From the NCBI RefSeq assembly GCF_036226525.1, contig NZ_CP108487.1, forward strand, positions 8,556,001 to 8,620,000: 64,000 nt of DNA, read 5' to 3'. A model generated the notes under the pieces. That model worked only from the letters and a program-made list of their open reading frames with translations. It had not been told where the DNA came from and made no database searches. The DNA is from Kribbella sp. NBC_01245 (GTDB taxonomy: Bacteria; Actinomycetota; Actinomycetes; Propionibacteriales; Kribbellaceae). The position numbers and the translations under genes are program-made. Shown here in pieces: positions 7,843 to 16,505 of this stretch. Position 1 is the first letter of the stretch. Each line of letters begins with the position of its first letter.

Positions 7843-9477
7843 ATGGGTAAGACCGCCCGACTGCCCAGAATGACCGCGGTTCTGGCCGCCGCAGCCGCAG
7901 GCGTGATCGCCTTCAGTGGCATGCTGCCCGGAACCGCCGCACCACTGCCACCCCAAGCGCCCGTCATCCCCGGTGCCGAACTGGCGAAGGCCTTTGCAGC
8001 AGCCGCCGACCAGTACGACGTACCGCGTGATCTCCTGGTCGCTCTCGGATATGCCGAGTCGCACCTCGACGGTCATAACGGCAAGCCGAGCCAGGCCGGC
8101 GGCTACGGCATGATGCACCTCGTCAGCAACCCCACCAACCGGACGTTGTCCGAGGCGACCAAGCTGACCGGCCTGCCGACCGAGCGCGTGGCCAAGGAGT
8201 CCGCGGCCAACATCGCGGGCGCCGCCGCCGTACTCGACTCGTACGCCGACCAGGCCGGTCTGACCGAGGCCCAGCGTGACGACGTCGACAACTGGTACCA
8301 GCTCGTCGCCAAGTACTCGCACTCCGCCGACCTGGCCACTGGCCGGCTGTACGCCGATGAGGTCTTCCGGCTGATCGGCGCGGGCCTCAAGGTCAAGTCC
8401 GGCGAAGGCGCGGGCATCACCGTCAGCCCGACGAAGGTCGCCCCCGTGCGCGGCAAGTACGCCGGGTCGACGATGGGCGCGATGGCCGTCGACTACCCGA
8501 GCGCCATCTGGAGTGCGGCCAGCACTTCCAACTACCAGGTCGCGAACCGCCCGACCAGCAACGTGATCGACCGGATCGTCGTCCACACGACGCAGGGCTC
8601 GTACGCCGGCACCATCAGCTGGTTCAAGAACCCGTCCTCGCAGGTCAGCGCGCACTACGTGATCCGCTCGAGCGATGGCCAGATCACCCAGATGGTCCGG
8701 GAGAAGGACATCGCCTGGCACGTGCGCAGCGCGAACAGCCGGTCGATCGGCATCGAGCACGAGGGCTGGGTCAACGACCCGTCCTGGTACACGGACGCGA
8801 TGTACCGGGCGTCGGCCGCGCTGACCAAGAACATCGCCGAGCGCCGCGGCATCCCGAAGGACCGCACGCACATCGTCGGCCACTCCGAGGTGCCGAACAA
8901 CGACCACACCGACCCGGGTCCGAACTGGAACTGGACCTACTACATGTCGCTGGTCAACGGTGGCGGCGATCCCGAGCCGGAGTACAACTTCACGACGTAC
9001 GGCTCGGGTGTGAACGTCCGCTCCGACGCCAAGGTCACCGCGTCGATCGTCACCACGCTGCCCGGCCCGACACGCGTCTTCGTCGTCTGCCAGAAGGAGG
9101 GTGACCCGGTCACCGCCGAAGGTACGACGAACAAGTGGTGGTCGAAGCTGCGCGACCAGAACGGCTACATGACCAACATCTACATCGACCACCCGGATGC
9201 CCAACTGCCAGGTGTGTCGGTCTGTGGTGCGGGTCAGACGATCAACACCACCGGCACGAACGTCAACGTCCGTTCCGAACCCACCACGGCCTCTACCGTG
9301 CTGCGAGTGCTACCAGGCCCGACCACACAGGTAGCGCTCTGCCAGGCCGCCGGGCAGTCCGTAACCATCAACGGCGTCGCCAACAGCTGGTGGGCCAAGC
9401 TGCAGGCCGGCGGCTACGTAAGCAACCACTACGTCAGCGGAGCCAGCCCAAAGGTCGCAGGCCTCGCCGACTGCTAG
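7843..9477 (+). CDS. Secreted N-acetylmuramoyl-L-alanine amidase with lysozyme-like and two SH3 domains
   Basis: The 544-residue protein has a signal peptide (about 1-33, cut after TAA), a lysozyme-like helical domain (YAESHLDG...GGYGMMHL, about 50-175), an Amidase_2/PGRP-type zinc amidase domain (about 240-375) with IVVHTTQGS, WHVRSANSRSIGIEHEG and HIVGHSEVP, and two bacterial SH3 modules (about 385-465 and 470-540). Amidase_2 domains cut the bond between muramic acid and the stem peptide. The Glu in YAES could make the first domain an active glycosidase, which would give two cutting activities in one protein. The first SH3 module is nearly the same sequence as those in the M23 peptidase at 12836-13870. 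An AAGGAAGGA ribosome site precedes ATG 7843. Confidence 0.9.
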   Translation: MGKTARLPRMTAVLAAAAAGVIAFSGMLPGTAAPLPPQAPVIPGAELAKAFAAAADQYDVPRDLLVALGYAESHLDGHNGKPSQAGGYGMMHLVSNPTNRTLSEATKLTGLPTERVAKESAANIAGAAAVLDSYADQAGLTEAQRDDVDNWYQLVAKYSHSADLATGRLYADEVFRLIGAGLKVKSGEGAGITVSPTKVAPVRGKYAGSTMGAMAVDYPSAIWSAASTSNYQVANRPTSNVIDRIVVHTTQGSYAGTISWFKNPSSQVSAHYVIRSSDGQITQMVREKDIAWHVRSANSRSIGIEHEGWVNDPSWYTDAMYRASAALTKNIAERRGIPKDRTHIVGHSEVPNNDHTDPGPNWNWTYYMSLVNGGGDPEPEYNFTTYGSGVNVRSDAKVTASIVTTLPGPTRVFVVCQKEGDPVTAEGTTNKWWSKLRDQNGYMTNIYIDHPDAQLPGVSVCGAGQTINTTGTNVNVRSEPTTASTVLRVLPGPTTQVALCQAAGQSVTINGVANSWWAKLQAGGYVSNHYVSGASPKVAGLADC

Positions 9478-9485
9478 TCCCCGCA

Positions 9486-9517
9486 ACTGGCCGGCTCGTC
9501 CCAACGAGCCGGCCAGT
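9486..9517 (+). terminator. Strong hairpin terminator after the amidase gene
   Basis: ACTGGCCGGCTCGT at 9486-9499 and its exact reverse complement at 9504-9517 give a 14-bp perfect stem with a 4-nt loop, 9 bases after the stop. There is no long T tract, as is common in GC-rich actinobacteria. Confidence 0.75.
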
Positions 9518-9629
9518 AGCGGTTAGCCTGGTGCCGGCGAAAAGGTAGAGCCTGCTGTACTGCGCCGGGCGGGGTGTCCACGGGAGGATCGATGCCGACG
9601 ACATCCTTTCCCGTGACGGAGACCGAGCA

Positions 9630-10859
9630 ATGCTCACCACGATCCTGACCAGAGGCCTGCGGGCCTGCCAGCACCTGCTGGGCCGGTTCGCCCTTGGTCT
9701 GGCCGTACTCGCGCCGTTGCCGCTGTGGCTGCTGTTCGGCTGGGCGGTGCCGGAGGCCAGAGCGCTGGTGGTGCGCTTCGCGAACGCCGAGCGCGCCCGG
9801 GCCATGGCGTACCTCGGCCTGCCTCTAGGCCCCGAACTGCCTCCGGCCACCGAGCGTCGATTCGGTGACATCCGGGCCATCACCCAAGACCGTTCCGTAC
9901 GACGTGCGCTGGCCGTGCTACCGATCGCCCTGCTGGGGATTCCGGCCCTGCTGGTCGGGATCTCCGCGGCCCTGGCGGCACCCGCGGCGATCATCGGCAT
10001 TGCGTTGTGGTGGATCGATCCCGGCCAGTTCACCCTGCTCGGCGTCGGCGTCAACAGCTGGTTCGAAGCCGTGACTCTCGGGACCGGCCAGTTCCTGGTC
10101 GGCGTACTGCTGCTCGGCTGGGTCACCCCGGCGATCGCGAAGGCGCACGCCCGGCTGACCTCCGACGTATTGGCGCCGCGGCCGGACGACCTCGAGGCCG
10201 CTCGCCTTGCCGCCCGGGTGGAGGAGTTGACCCGCACCAGGGCCGGCGCCGTTGACGCGCATGGCGCCGAGCTGCGCCGGATCGAGCGCGACCTGCACGA
10301 CGGTACGCAGGCCCAGCTCGTATCCCTGGCGATGCGGATCGGGATCGCGAAACAGACCATGCTCAGCGATCCGGACAAGGCCGCCGCGCTGCTCGACGAC
10401 GCCCGCGATGGCGCCGAGCAGGCGATGACCGAACTCCGCGGCGTACTACGGACCATGTACCCGCCGATCCTGGCCGATCGCGGTCTGGCCGGCGCCGTCT
10501 CGGCGTTGGCCGCGCGCTGTCCCATTCAAACCCAGCTGCGCATCGGCGAACTCGGCATCGTGCCGGCCCCGGTCGAGGCGGCCGCCTACTTCGTGGTGGC
10601 GGAATCCCTGACGAACGTCACGAAACACGCCGCCGCGGGCCACATCGACGTACAGCTCGAACGTCGTGGACCCGAGCTCTACCTGGCCATCACCGACGAC
10701 GGCATCGGTGGCGCGGCGATCAACACGGCCGACGACGGCACCCGGGGGAGCGGCCTCAACGGGATGTTGCACCGCGTCCAGGCGATCGACGGCCATCTGG
10801 AATTGGCCAGCCCCATCGGCGGCCCGACGACGATCGAGGTGATCCTGCCTTGCGAGTAG
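9630..10859 (+). CDS. NarL-type sensor histidine kinase
   Basis: The 409-residue membrane kinase has a sensor part with hydrophobic segments at about 20-40, 93-128 and 150-170, a short coiled linker, a HisKA_3 dimerisation domain with the phospho-acceptor in ERDLHDGTQAQL (His223), and a HATPase_c domain (ESLTNVTKHA N-box, DDGIGG and GSGLNGM G-boxes). Kinases of this type phosphorylate a LuxR-class partner. The gene overlaps the response regulator gene by 10 nt, so the two are a pair. The signal is unknown; neighbouring wall hydrolases make envelope state a reasonable guess but no more. Confidence 0.92.
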   Translation: MLTTILTRGLRACQHLLGRFALGLAVLAPLPLWLLFGWAVPEARALVVRFANAERARAMAYLGLPLGPELPPATERRFGDIRAITQDRSVRRALAVLPIALLGIPALLVGISAALAAPAAIIGIALWWIDPGQFTLLGVGVNSWFEAVTLGTGQFLVGVLLLGWVTPAIAKAHARLTSDVLAPRPDDLEAARLAARVEELTRTRAGAVDAHGAELRRIERDLHDGTQAQLVSLAMRIGIAKQTMLSDPDKAAALLDDARDGAEQAMTELRGVLRTMYPPILADRGLAGAVSALAARCPIQTQLRIGELGIVPAPVEAAAYFVVAESLTNVTKHAAAGHIDVQLERRGPELYLAITDDGIGGAAINTADDGTRGSGLNGMLHRVQAIDGHLELASPIGGPTTIEVILPCE

Positions 10860-11485
10860 TGATTCTCGAGGACAACGCGATCCTGGCGGAGGGCCTCAGC
10901 CTGCTGCTCGGTACGGCCGGGTTCGAGGTGGTCGCCGTCGCCACCGAGACCGAGGCGTTCGCGAAGGCCGTCGACGAGCACCACCCGGACGTGACCGTGG
11001 TCGACGTACGCCTGCCGCCCACGTTCACCGACGAAGGCCTGCGCGCGGCGATCGAGGCCCGCCGGCTGCATCCGGGGCTGCCCGTGCTGGTCTTCTCGCA
11101 GTACGTCGAGGAGGTCTACGCCGCCGAACTGCTGGCCTCCGGTACAGAAGGCGTGGGCTATCTGCTCAAGGACCGGGTCTCCCGGGTGGACGAGTTCCTC
11201 GACGCCGTACGACGCGTGGCGGCGGGTGGCACCGTGCTCGACCCTGAGGTGGTGAGCCAGTTGATGGTTCGCCGGAGTAGTCCGCTGGAGCGGCTCACGC
11301 CGCGCGAACGGGAGGTGCTCGCGCTGATGGCCGAGGGTCTGGGCAATACCGAGATCGCCGAGCGGCTGGTGGTGACGGAAGGCGCGGTGCACAAACACGT
11401 CGGCAACGTCTTCCTCAAGCTGGACCTGCCGATGAGCACGGGCCATCGCCGCGTGCTCGCCGTCCTGGCGCACCTCGGCCTGTAG
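10850..11485 (+). CDS. NarL/LuxR-family response regulator
   Basis: The 211-residue protein has a receiver domain (ILEDN acidic pocket, phospho-acceptor Asp52 in VVDVRLP, Lys in LLKDRV) and a LuxR-type helix-turn-helix (LTPREREVLALMAEGLGNTEIAERL). It starts with TTG at 10850, inside the last codons of the kinase gene, which implies translational coupling. Phosphorylated regulators of this class dimerise and bind promoter DNA. Its targets are not shown by the sequence; candidates are the flanking secreted hydrolase and protease genes. Confidence 0.93.
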   Translation: MRVVILEDNAILAEGLSLLLGTAGFEVVAVATETEAFAKAVDEHHPDVTVVDVRLPPTFTDEGLRAAIEARRLHPGLPVLVFSQYVEEVYAAELLASGTEGVGYLLKDRVSRVDEFLDAVRRVAAGGTVLDPEVVSQLMVRRSSPLERLTPREREVLALMAEGLGNTEIAERLVVTEGAVHKHVGNVFLKLDLPMSTGHRRVLAVLAHLGL

Positions 11486-11573
11486 ACCTTGTAAGCGGTT
11501 GCCGAGTTGCGCAACTGACAACGTCGGCATTGAACTCTTGACGCCCTGTGGCCAGTAACGCACGCTGTGTCCC

Positions 11574-11585
11574 GAGAGCGCTCTC
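11574..11585 (+). promoter_or_regulatory. Perfect 12-bp palindrome, LacI-type operator candidate
   Basis: GAGAGCGCTCTC is a perfect palindrome with the central CG step typical of LacI-family operators; the actinobacterial CebR box has a comparable AGCGCT core. It lies 32 bases before the GTG start of the secreted protease, between a possible promoter (TTGACG at about 11538) and the ribosome site. No LacI-family gene is in the window, so a regulator would be encoded elsewhere. Confidence 0.45.
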
Positions 11586-11617
11586 ACCGCCCCCGCCCGC
11601 AGGTGAAGGAGAGTCCC

Positions 11618-12775
11618 GTGCGTACAAGACGCAACAGTGTGCGGATCATCATGTCCGCAGTCCTCGTGATGACCCCAGCTCTCGGTCTGGCCACCCAAGC
11701 CACTGCCGCCCCCACCCCAGAAGCGAATGCTCTGGCCGCACCGCGCCAGCTGACCGCGATGCAGCAAGACCTCGGCCTCACCAAGGCCCAAGCCGAAGAA
11801 CGGCTCAAGATAGAAGGCGCTGCCATCAAGGCGGCACCTCAAGCTCAAAAGGCGGCCGGTACGGCGTTCGGCGGCCTCTGGTACGACGAGACCCGTCAGA
11901 AGCTCGTAGTCGGCATAACCGACCAGAGCAAGGCCGCGGCCGTCCACGCAGCTGGTGCCGACACTGTCGTCGTGAAGTCCACAGCAGTTGCTTTGGACAA
12001 GCAGAAGACGAAGATCGACAAGCTCGCGGGTAAGAACGTTCCGCGCGCAGTAAGTGGTTGGGCGGCCGACCCGCGTACTGGCAGCGTGGTGATCAACGTC
12101 CAGGCCGGCAAGCGTTCGCAGGCGGTAGACGCCTTTGTGGCAAAGGTGAGCAAGTCCGGTCCGGTAGAGGTGCGTGAGGTCAACGCCAAGGCACCGCAGA
12201 CCTTCGCGGCCGGAACGGTTGGCGGCGATCCGTACTACACCGGCAACGTTCGCTGCTCGATCGGCTTCTCGGTACACGGTGGCTTCGTCACCGCCGGGCA
12301 CTGCTCGGGCGCCGGCGCCGCGGTGTACGGCTGGGACCGCTCGCGGATGGGCACGTTCCGCGGCTCGTCGTTCCCCGGTAACGACTACGCCTGGGTCCAG
12401 ATCGGCTGGGGCTGGTGGACGGTTCCGGTGGTGCTCGGCTGGGGCCAGACCAGCGACAAGCTCGTCCGCGGCTCCTGGGAGGCGCCGATCGGTTCGTCGA
12501 TCTGCCGCTCGGGATCGACCACTCACTGGCACTGCGGACATGTCCTCGCCAAGAACGAGACCGTCAACTACGGCAACGGCCAGCTCTTCTACGGCGCGAC
12601 CAAGACCAGCGTCTGCGCGGAAGGCGGCGACTCGGGCGGTTCGTTCATCACCGGCGACCAGGCCCAGGGCGTCACGTCTGGCGGCTGGGGTAACTGCAGT
12701 GGCGGTGGCGAGACCTGGTTCCAGCCGGTCAACGAGATTCTCGGCGCCTACGGCCTGACTCTGCATACGGCCTAG
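11618..12775 (+). CDS. Secreted S1-family serine protease (alpha-lytic/streptogrisin type) with propeptide
   Basis: Taking the GTG at 11618, which has AAGGAGAG 4 nt upstream, the product is 385 aa. A Tat-less signal peptide (1-31, ATQATAA cut) is followed by a propeptide (about 40-198) that in this family folds the enzyme and is then removed. The mature chymotrypsin-fold domain starts near residue 198. The triad is visible: His228 in VTAGHC, Asp256 in GNDYAWV, Ser339 in GGDSGGS. Cysteine pairs (213/229, 297/306, 333/360) fit the family's disulfides. It is an extracellular protein-degrading enzyme. The open frame extends to 11567, but that extension lacks a signal-peptide start. Confidence 0.92.
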   Translation: MRTRRNSVRIIMSAVLVMTPALGLATQATAAPTPEANALAAPRQLTAMQQDLGLTKAQAEERLKIEGAAIKAAPQAQKAAGTAFGGLWYDETRQKLVVGITDQSKAAAVHAAGADTVVVKSTAVALDKQKTKIDKLAGKNVPRAVSGWAADPRTGSVVINVQAGKRSQAVDAFVAKVSKSGPVEVREVNAKAPQTFAAGTVGGDPYYTGNVRCSIGFSVHGGFVTAGHCSGAGAAVYGWDRSRMGTFRGSSFPGNDYAWVQIGWGWWTVPVVLGWGQTSDKLVRGSWEAPIGSSICRSGSTTHWHCGHVLAKNETVNYGNGQLFYGATKTSVCAEGGDSGGSFITGDQAQGVTSGGWGNCSGGGETWFQPVNEILGAYGLTLHTA

Positions 12776-12795
12776 AAAGGTACGGCCCAGAAAAG

Positions 12796-12830
12796 CTGCT
12801 GGCGTCCGAGGAGTCCTCGGGCGCCAGCAG
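12796..12830. terminator. Bidirectional terminator between convergent protease and M23 genes
   Basis: CTGCTGGCG at 12796-12804 pairs with CGCCAGCAG at 12822-12830, and the inner CCGAGGA/TCCTCGG extends the stem. The hairpin lies in the 60-bp gap between two convergent stops, so it can serve both genes. Confidence 0.75.
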
Positions 12831-12835
12831 GTTTC

Positions 12836-13870
12836 TCAGCAGTTCGGAACGCCCGGCAGTTTGTTGTCCGGATGATCGATGTAGATGTTCGTCATGTAGC
12901 CGTTCTGGTCGCGGAGCTTGGACCACCAGTTGTTGGTGACACCTTCCGCGGTGACGGTGTCGCCTTGTTTCTGGCAGAGCACCCAGACCGTGGTCGGCCC
13001 GTTGATCGTGGTGACGATCGAGGCACTGGTCTTCGCATCGGACCGGACGTTCACGCTCGATCCCCAGGTCTGGAACTGCACCCCCGCGCCACAAATGGGT
13101 ACGCCGGGTAGCTGTGCCGCCGGATGATCGATGTAGATGTTGCTGATGAACCCGTTCTGGTCGCGCAGCTTGGACCACCAGTTGTTGCTGGTGCCTTCGG
13201 CGTTGACGGTGTCGCCCTGCTTCTGGCACTGCACGTAGACCGGTGTCGGGCCGGCGAGCGTGGTGACGATCGAGGCGGACAGCTTGGCGTCGGAACGCAC
13301 GTTGATCCCCGAGCCCCAGGTGGTGAAGTTGGTGTTGCCAGTGCCGCCGCAGTTGTCACTCGTCAGGTGGTACGAACCGTAGGAGCTGGGGTACGCCAGG
13401 GCGACGCCGTTGATCCGGATGTTCTGCCCGACGCCGTTGTACAGCTGCTCGTAGTGCAAATGCGGGCCGGATGACGCGCCGGTCGAGCCGGTGGTGCCGA
13501 TCTGCTGGCCCTGGTTGACGTGCTGGCCGTTCGAGATGGAAAAGCCCGACAGGTGGAAGTAGTACGTCTTCCAGCCGCCGCCGTGATCGATGACGACGTA
13601 GTTGCCGGCGCCACCGCCCTCGTAGTGACGAGTGGCCGTTCCGGCGGCTGACGCGACGGCCGGAGCACCGTTCGTCGTACCGCCGTCGGAGCGGATGAAG
13701 TCGAGCGCCCGGCGTACCTCTTGCGAGTGGTGGCTGTAGGTCCAGCGCTGGTTGCACCCGAAAGGTGCTTTGAAGTTCGGCGCGGCCTGGGCCGCCGTCG
13801 GCAGCGCGACCAAACACGCGGCGCCGACCACGATCGTGGCCAGTAACGAGATGAAACGTCTGAGCGGCAC
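12836..13870 (-). CDS. Secreted M23-family peptidase with two SH3 modules
   Basis: With the GTG at 13870 (AAGGGGA about 8 nt upstream) the protein is 344 aa: signal peptide 1-29, an M23 (LytM/peptidase-M23) domain at about 45-150 and two SH3 modules to the end. The second metal motif is clear (GPHLHYE, His137 and His139) and DHGGG...YFHLS is typical. The first motif is atypical: LDF carries the metal Asp (Asp57), but the position four residues before is Arg, with His47/48 further upstream, so zinc binding may be rearranged or weak. M23 enzymes cut peptidoglycan cross-bridges. Both SH3 modules closely match the one in the amidase at 7843-9477. Confidence 0.85.
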   Translation of the reverse strand: MPLRRFISLLATIVVGAACLVALPTAAQAAPNFKAPFGCNQRWTYSHHSQEVRRALDFIRSDGGTTNGAPAVASAAGTATRHYEGGGAGNYVVIDHGGGWKTYYFHLSGFSISNGQHVNQGQQIGTTGSTGASSGPHLHYEQLYNGVGQNIRINGVALAYPSSYGSYHLTSDNCGGTGNTNFTTWGSGINVRSDAKLSASIVTTLAGPTPVYVQCQKQGDTVNAEGTSNNWWSKLRDQNGFISNIYIDHPAAQLPGVPICGAGVQFQTWGSSVNVRSDAKTSASIVTTINGPTTVWVLCQKQGDTVTAEGVTNNWWSKLRDQNGYMTNIYIDHPDNKLPGVPNC

Positions 13871-14032
13871 GGTGATCAGTCCCCTTGGAACGGTCACGAG
13901 CGGTGACGCTCGCGACTCCCACAGTGATAGTGGCAGCAAGCTAGCGCACCGCTCGTGACTTAGGAACCGCCTTCTGTTCGGTCGGGTAAATCCCTACCGT
14001 GAAGGCCGTTTACCTTTGCCGTACAGGGAAAA

Positions 14033-15379
14033 CTAGGCCTCGTCCTGCACCGGGGTCAGCGGCTTCACGTCCGCGTCCTTGGTGCTGAGCGAGTCGATCA
14101 GCTGCTTGGCCAGCGCGAAGCCGGAACCACCCATAGTGATCGTCTTGACCAGGGTGTCCTCGATGCCCTGGGCACCATTCAGCACGACCATGTTGCCGAC
14201 CTTCTCGAACGAGCTCGCCGCGGCGCGGACGATCTCCGGGTAGGCCTCGGCCAGCTGCTGCGCGACAACCGCGTCGGTGTTCGTGGCGAGCGCCTCGGCA
14301 CGCGCCTTGATACCGGCGGCCTCGGCCTTGGCCTTCGCCTCGATGGCGGCGGCCTCCGCGAGACCCGTCAGCTCGGTCGCCTTCGCCTCGGACTCACCAC
14401 GCAACTGCACCTCGCGGGCGTTACCTTCCGCGGCGGCGATCTGGGCGTCACGGGCGGCGGCCGCCAGCGTGCGCTGCTTGTACGCCTCGGCGTCGGCCGG
14501 CTTGAGCACGGTGGACTCGAACTGCTTCTCCGCGAGCGACGCGTTCAGCTTGGCGGTCTCCGTCTCGGCGATGACGACCTCCTGCTTGGCCAGCGCCTCG
14601 GCCAGCGGACCGGACTGGCCGGCCTTGGACTTCGCCTGGTCGACCTCGGCCTGGTAACCGGCCTGCGCGATCGAGCTCTCCCGCACGGCGGCGGCCTTCG
14701 CGGCGGCGGCCACCTGCTCGCGCTCGGTCGCCTCCCGGTCCCGCTCGGCCTGCGCGATCCGGGCCGCGGCCTCGACCGCGGCGGCCTGCGGACGGCCCAG
14801 GTTCTTGATGTAGCCGGACTCGTCGTCGATCTCCTGGATCTGCAGCGAGTCGACCACCAGGCCGAGCTTCTCCATGTCGCCGGCCAGCGAGCCACGGATG
14901 TTGGTGGTCAGCGTCTCGCGGTCGTGCAGCATCTCCTCGACCGTGGTGGAACCGACGATCGCGCGGAGGTGACCGGCGAAGAGCTCGTGGATCGTGCCCA
15001 TCACCTGCTCATCGCTCTGCTCCAGAAAGCGGCGCGCGGCATTGGCGATCGAGCCGTAGTCGTCACCGACCTTGTACGCCGTTACGCCCTTGATGTGCAG
15101 CGGAATGCCCTGGCTGGACACGCAAGTGACGGTCAACGGCGTGGCGCGGATGTCCAGCGGCAGTCGCCGTACGGTCTGGAAACCGGGCAGCACGGCGGTG
15201 CCCCGGCCGACCACGATCTTGAAGCCGAGCGTCTCGTTGATCTGCTCCAGGCTGGAATGCGCGCCGAGGCCCGAGATGATCAGCGCCTCGTTGGGCTCGG
15301 CCACCCGCCAGACGAGCCGGAACATGAGAATGAAGACCAATAGCGCGGCAGCGCCCACACCGATGTACGTCCAGAGCAT
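14033..15379 (-). CDS. Flotillin-like SPFH-domain membrane protein
   Basis: The 448-residue protein has one N-terminal transmembrane helix (2-24), a PHB/SPFH domain (about 28-200), then a long Ala/Glu/Lys-rich coiled coil (about 200-370) with many AEA repeats, and a C-terminal segment with VGNMVVLNGAQG, typical of flotillins. Flotillins assemble into large rings that organise membrane domains. The gene follows an NfeD-like gene on the same strand, the usual partner arrangement. The start is ATG 15379. Confidence 0.9.
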   Translation of the reverse strand: MLWTYIGVGAAALLVFILMFRLVWRVAEPNEALIISGLGAHSSLEQINETLGFKIVVGRGTAVLPGFQTVRRLPLDIRATPLTVTCVSSQGIPLHIKGVTAYKVGDDYGSIANAARRFLEQSDEQVMGTIHELFAGHLRAIVGSTTVEEMLHDRETLTTNIRGSLAGDMEKLGLVVDSLQIQEIDDESGYIKNLGRPQAAAVEAAARIAQAERDREATEREQVAAAAKAAAVRESSIAQAGYQAEVDQAKSKAGQSGPLAEALAKQEVVIAETETAKLNASLAEKQFESTVLKPADAEAYKQRTLAAAARDAQIAAAEGNAREVQLRGESEAKATELTGLAEAAAIEAKAKAEAAGIKARAEALATNTDAVVAQQLAEAYPEIVRAAASSFEKVGNMVVLNGAQGIEDTLVKTITMGGSGFALAKQLIDSLSTKDADVKPLTPVQDEA

Positions 15380-15412
15380 TACGGGCCCCTCCAGAGGCTA
15401 ACGAACCACAGA

Positions 15413-15607
15413 TCAGATTGCGCGAGCGACATAAACGGTGCGCGGTGGGTTGAACTCCACGACCACGATGGCCGTGCCCACCTCGATCACCTCGTCGATC
15501 GCCGGGTAAGCGTAGAAGGCCTCGGTGGCACCTCGCACCGGCAGCATCACCTCACCGACCTGCCCTGGCGCGATCCGCCCGATCACCCGCCCACGCTTCC
15601 CGACCAT
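15413..15607 (-). CDS. Small NfeD-like OB-fold protein
   Basis: This 64-residue product starts at the ATG at 15607 with GGAGGG about 7 nt upstream; an in-frame ATG at 15631 has no comparable site. MVGKRGRVIGRIAPGQVGEV and the Val-rich strand ending resemble the soluble OB-fold of NfeD proteins. Classic NfeD also has membrane helices; these are absent, so it is a minimal soluble form. Co-occurrence with flotillin (33 bases downstream) supports the call. Confidence 0.75.
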   Translation of the reverse strand: MVGKRGRVIGRIAPGQVGEVMLPVRGATEAFYAYPAIDEVIEVGTAIVVVEFNPPRTVYVARAI

Positions 15608-15677
15608 CAACGTCCCTCCGACGCAAGCCACCCCACAACAGTTCCCGCAGCCTATCGGGTGCCCAGGACAGTTTCGG

Positions 15678-16505
15678 TCAGCCGCGAATGGCCCCCTCCG
15701 TAGCGCCCTTGATGAACTGCCGGGCGAACGCCATGAACACGATCACCAGCGGAATCATCGCCATCAACGCACCGGTCATCAGCATGCTGTAATCCACGCC
15801 GTGACTGCGGTTCAGCTGCGAGAGCGCCACCTGCAAAGTGAGGTGATCCGGATTCGTCAGCACGATCAACGGCCACATGTAGTCGTTCCACGAGGCAACG
15901 AACGTGAAGATCCCGAGGAACGCCAGGGCCGGCCGGGCGGACGGCAACGCCACATGCCGATAGACCCCGAGGAAGCCACACCCGTCCAGGGTCGCCGCCT
16001 CCACCAGCTCGTCGTGGATCGAGTTCTGGAAGTACTGCCGCAGCCAGAAGATGCCGAAGGCGTTCGCGGCGCCCGGGATGATGAGCGCCTTCAACGAGCC
16101 GACCCAGCCGAACAACGCCATCGTCTGGAATTGCGGGATGACCGCCAGCTGCGCGGGCAACAACATCGTCGCGAGCAGGATCACGAAGAGCGCGTTCCGC
16201 CCCGGGAAGCGGAACTTCGCGAACACGAAGGCGGCCAGGGAATCGAAGAACAACACCAGCGTGGTCGTCGAGACGGCCACGATCAACGTGTTGCCCATCG
16301 ACTGGAAGAACGCCACGTTGTCCAGCACGTGCCGGACGTTGTCGTCGAACTGTGACCCGAAGGTGAACTTCGGCGGGTAGCGGTAGATGTCCGCCGTCGT
16401 ATTGGTCGCCATTACCAGCGTCCAGAAGAACGGGAACAGGCTGAGCAGCAGCGCCACCAGCAACAACAGATGCAGGGTGATTCCGCGCATTCGTTGCCGG
16501 GTCAT
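15678..16505 (-). CDS. Sugar ABC transporter permease (MalG type, CUT1)
   Basis: The 275-residue inner-membrane permease has six predicted helices and the EAA loop motif (EAATLDGCGFLGVYRHVALP) that contacts the ATPase. It overlaps the preceding permease gene by 4 nt (ATGA at 16502-16505). The operon has no ATPase gene; as in many actinobacteria, a shared MsiK-type ATPase encoded elsewhere is likely. Start ATG is at 16505. Confidence 0.93.
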   Translation of the reverse strand: MTRQRMRGITLHLLLLVALLLSLFPFFWTLVMATNTTADIYRYPPKFTFGSQFDDNVRHVLDNVAFFQSMGNTLIVAVSTTTLVLFFDSLAAFVFAKFRFPGRNALFVILLATMLLPAQLAVIPQFQTMALFGWVGSLKALIIPGAANAFGIFWLRQYFQNSIHDELVEAATLDGCGFLGVYRHVALPSARPALAFLGIFTFVASWNDYMWPLIVLTNPDHLTLQVALSQLNRSHGVDYSMLMTGALMAMIPLVIVFMAFARQFIKGATEGAIRG

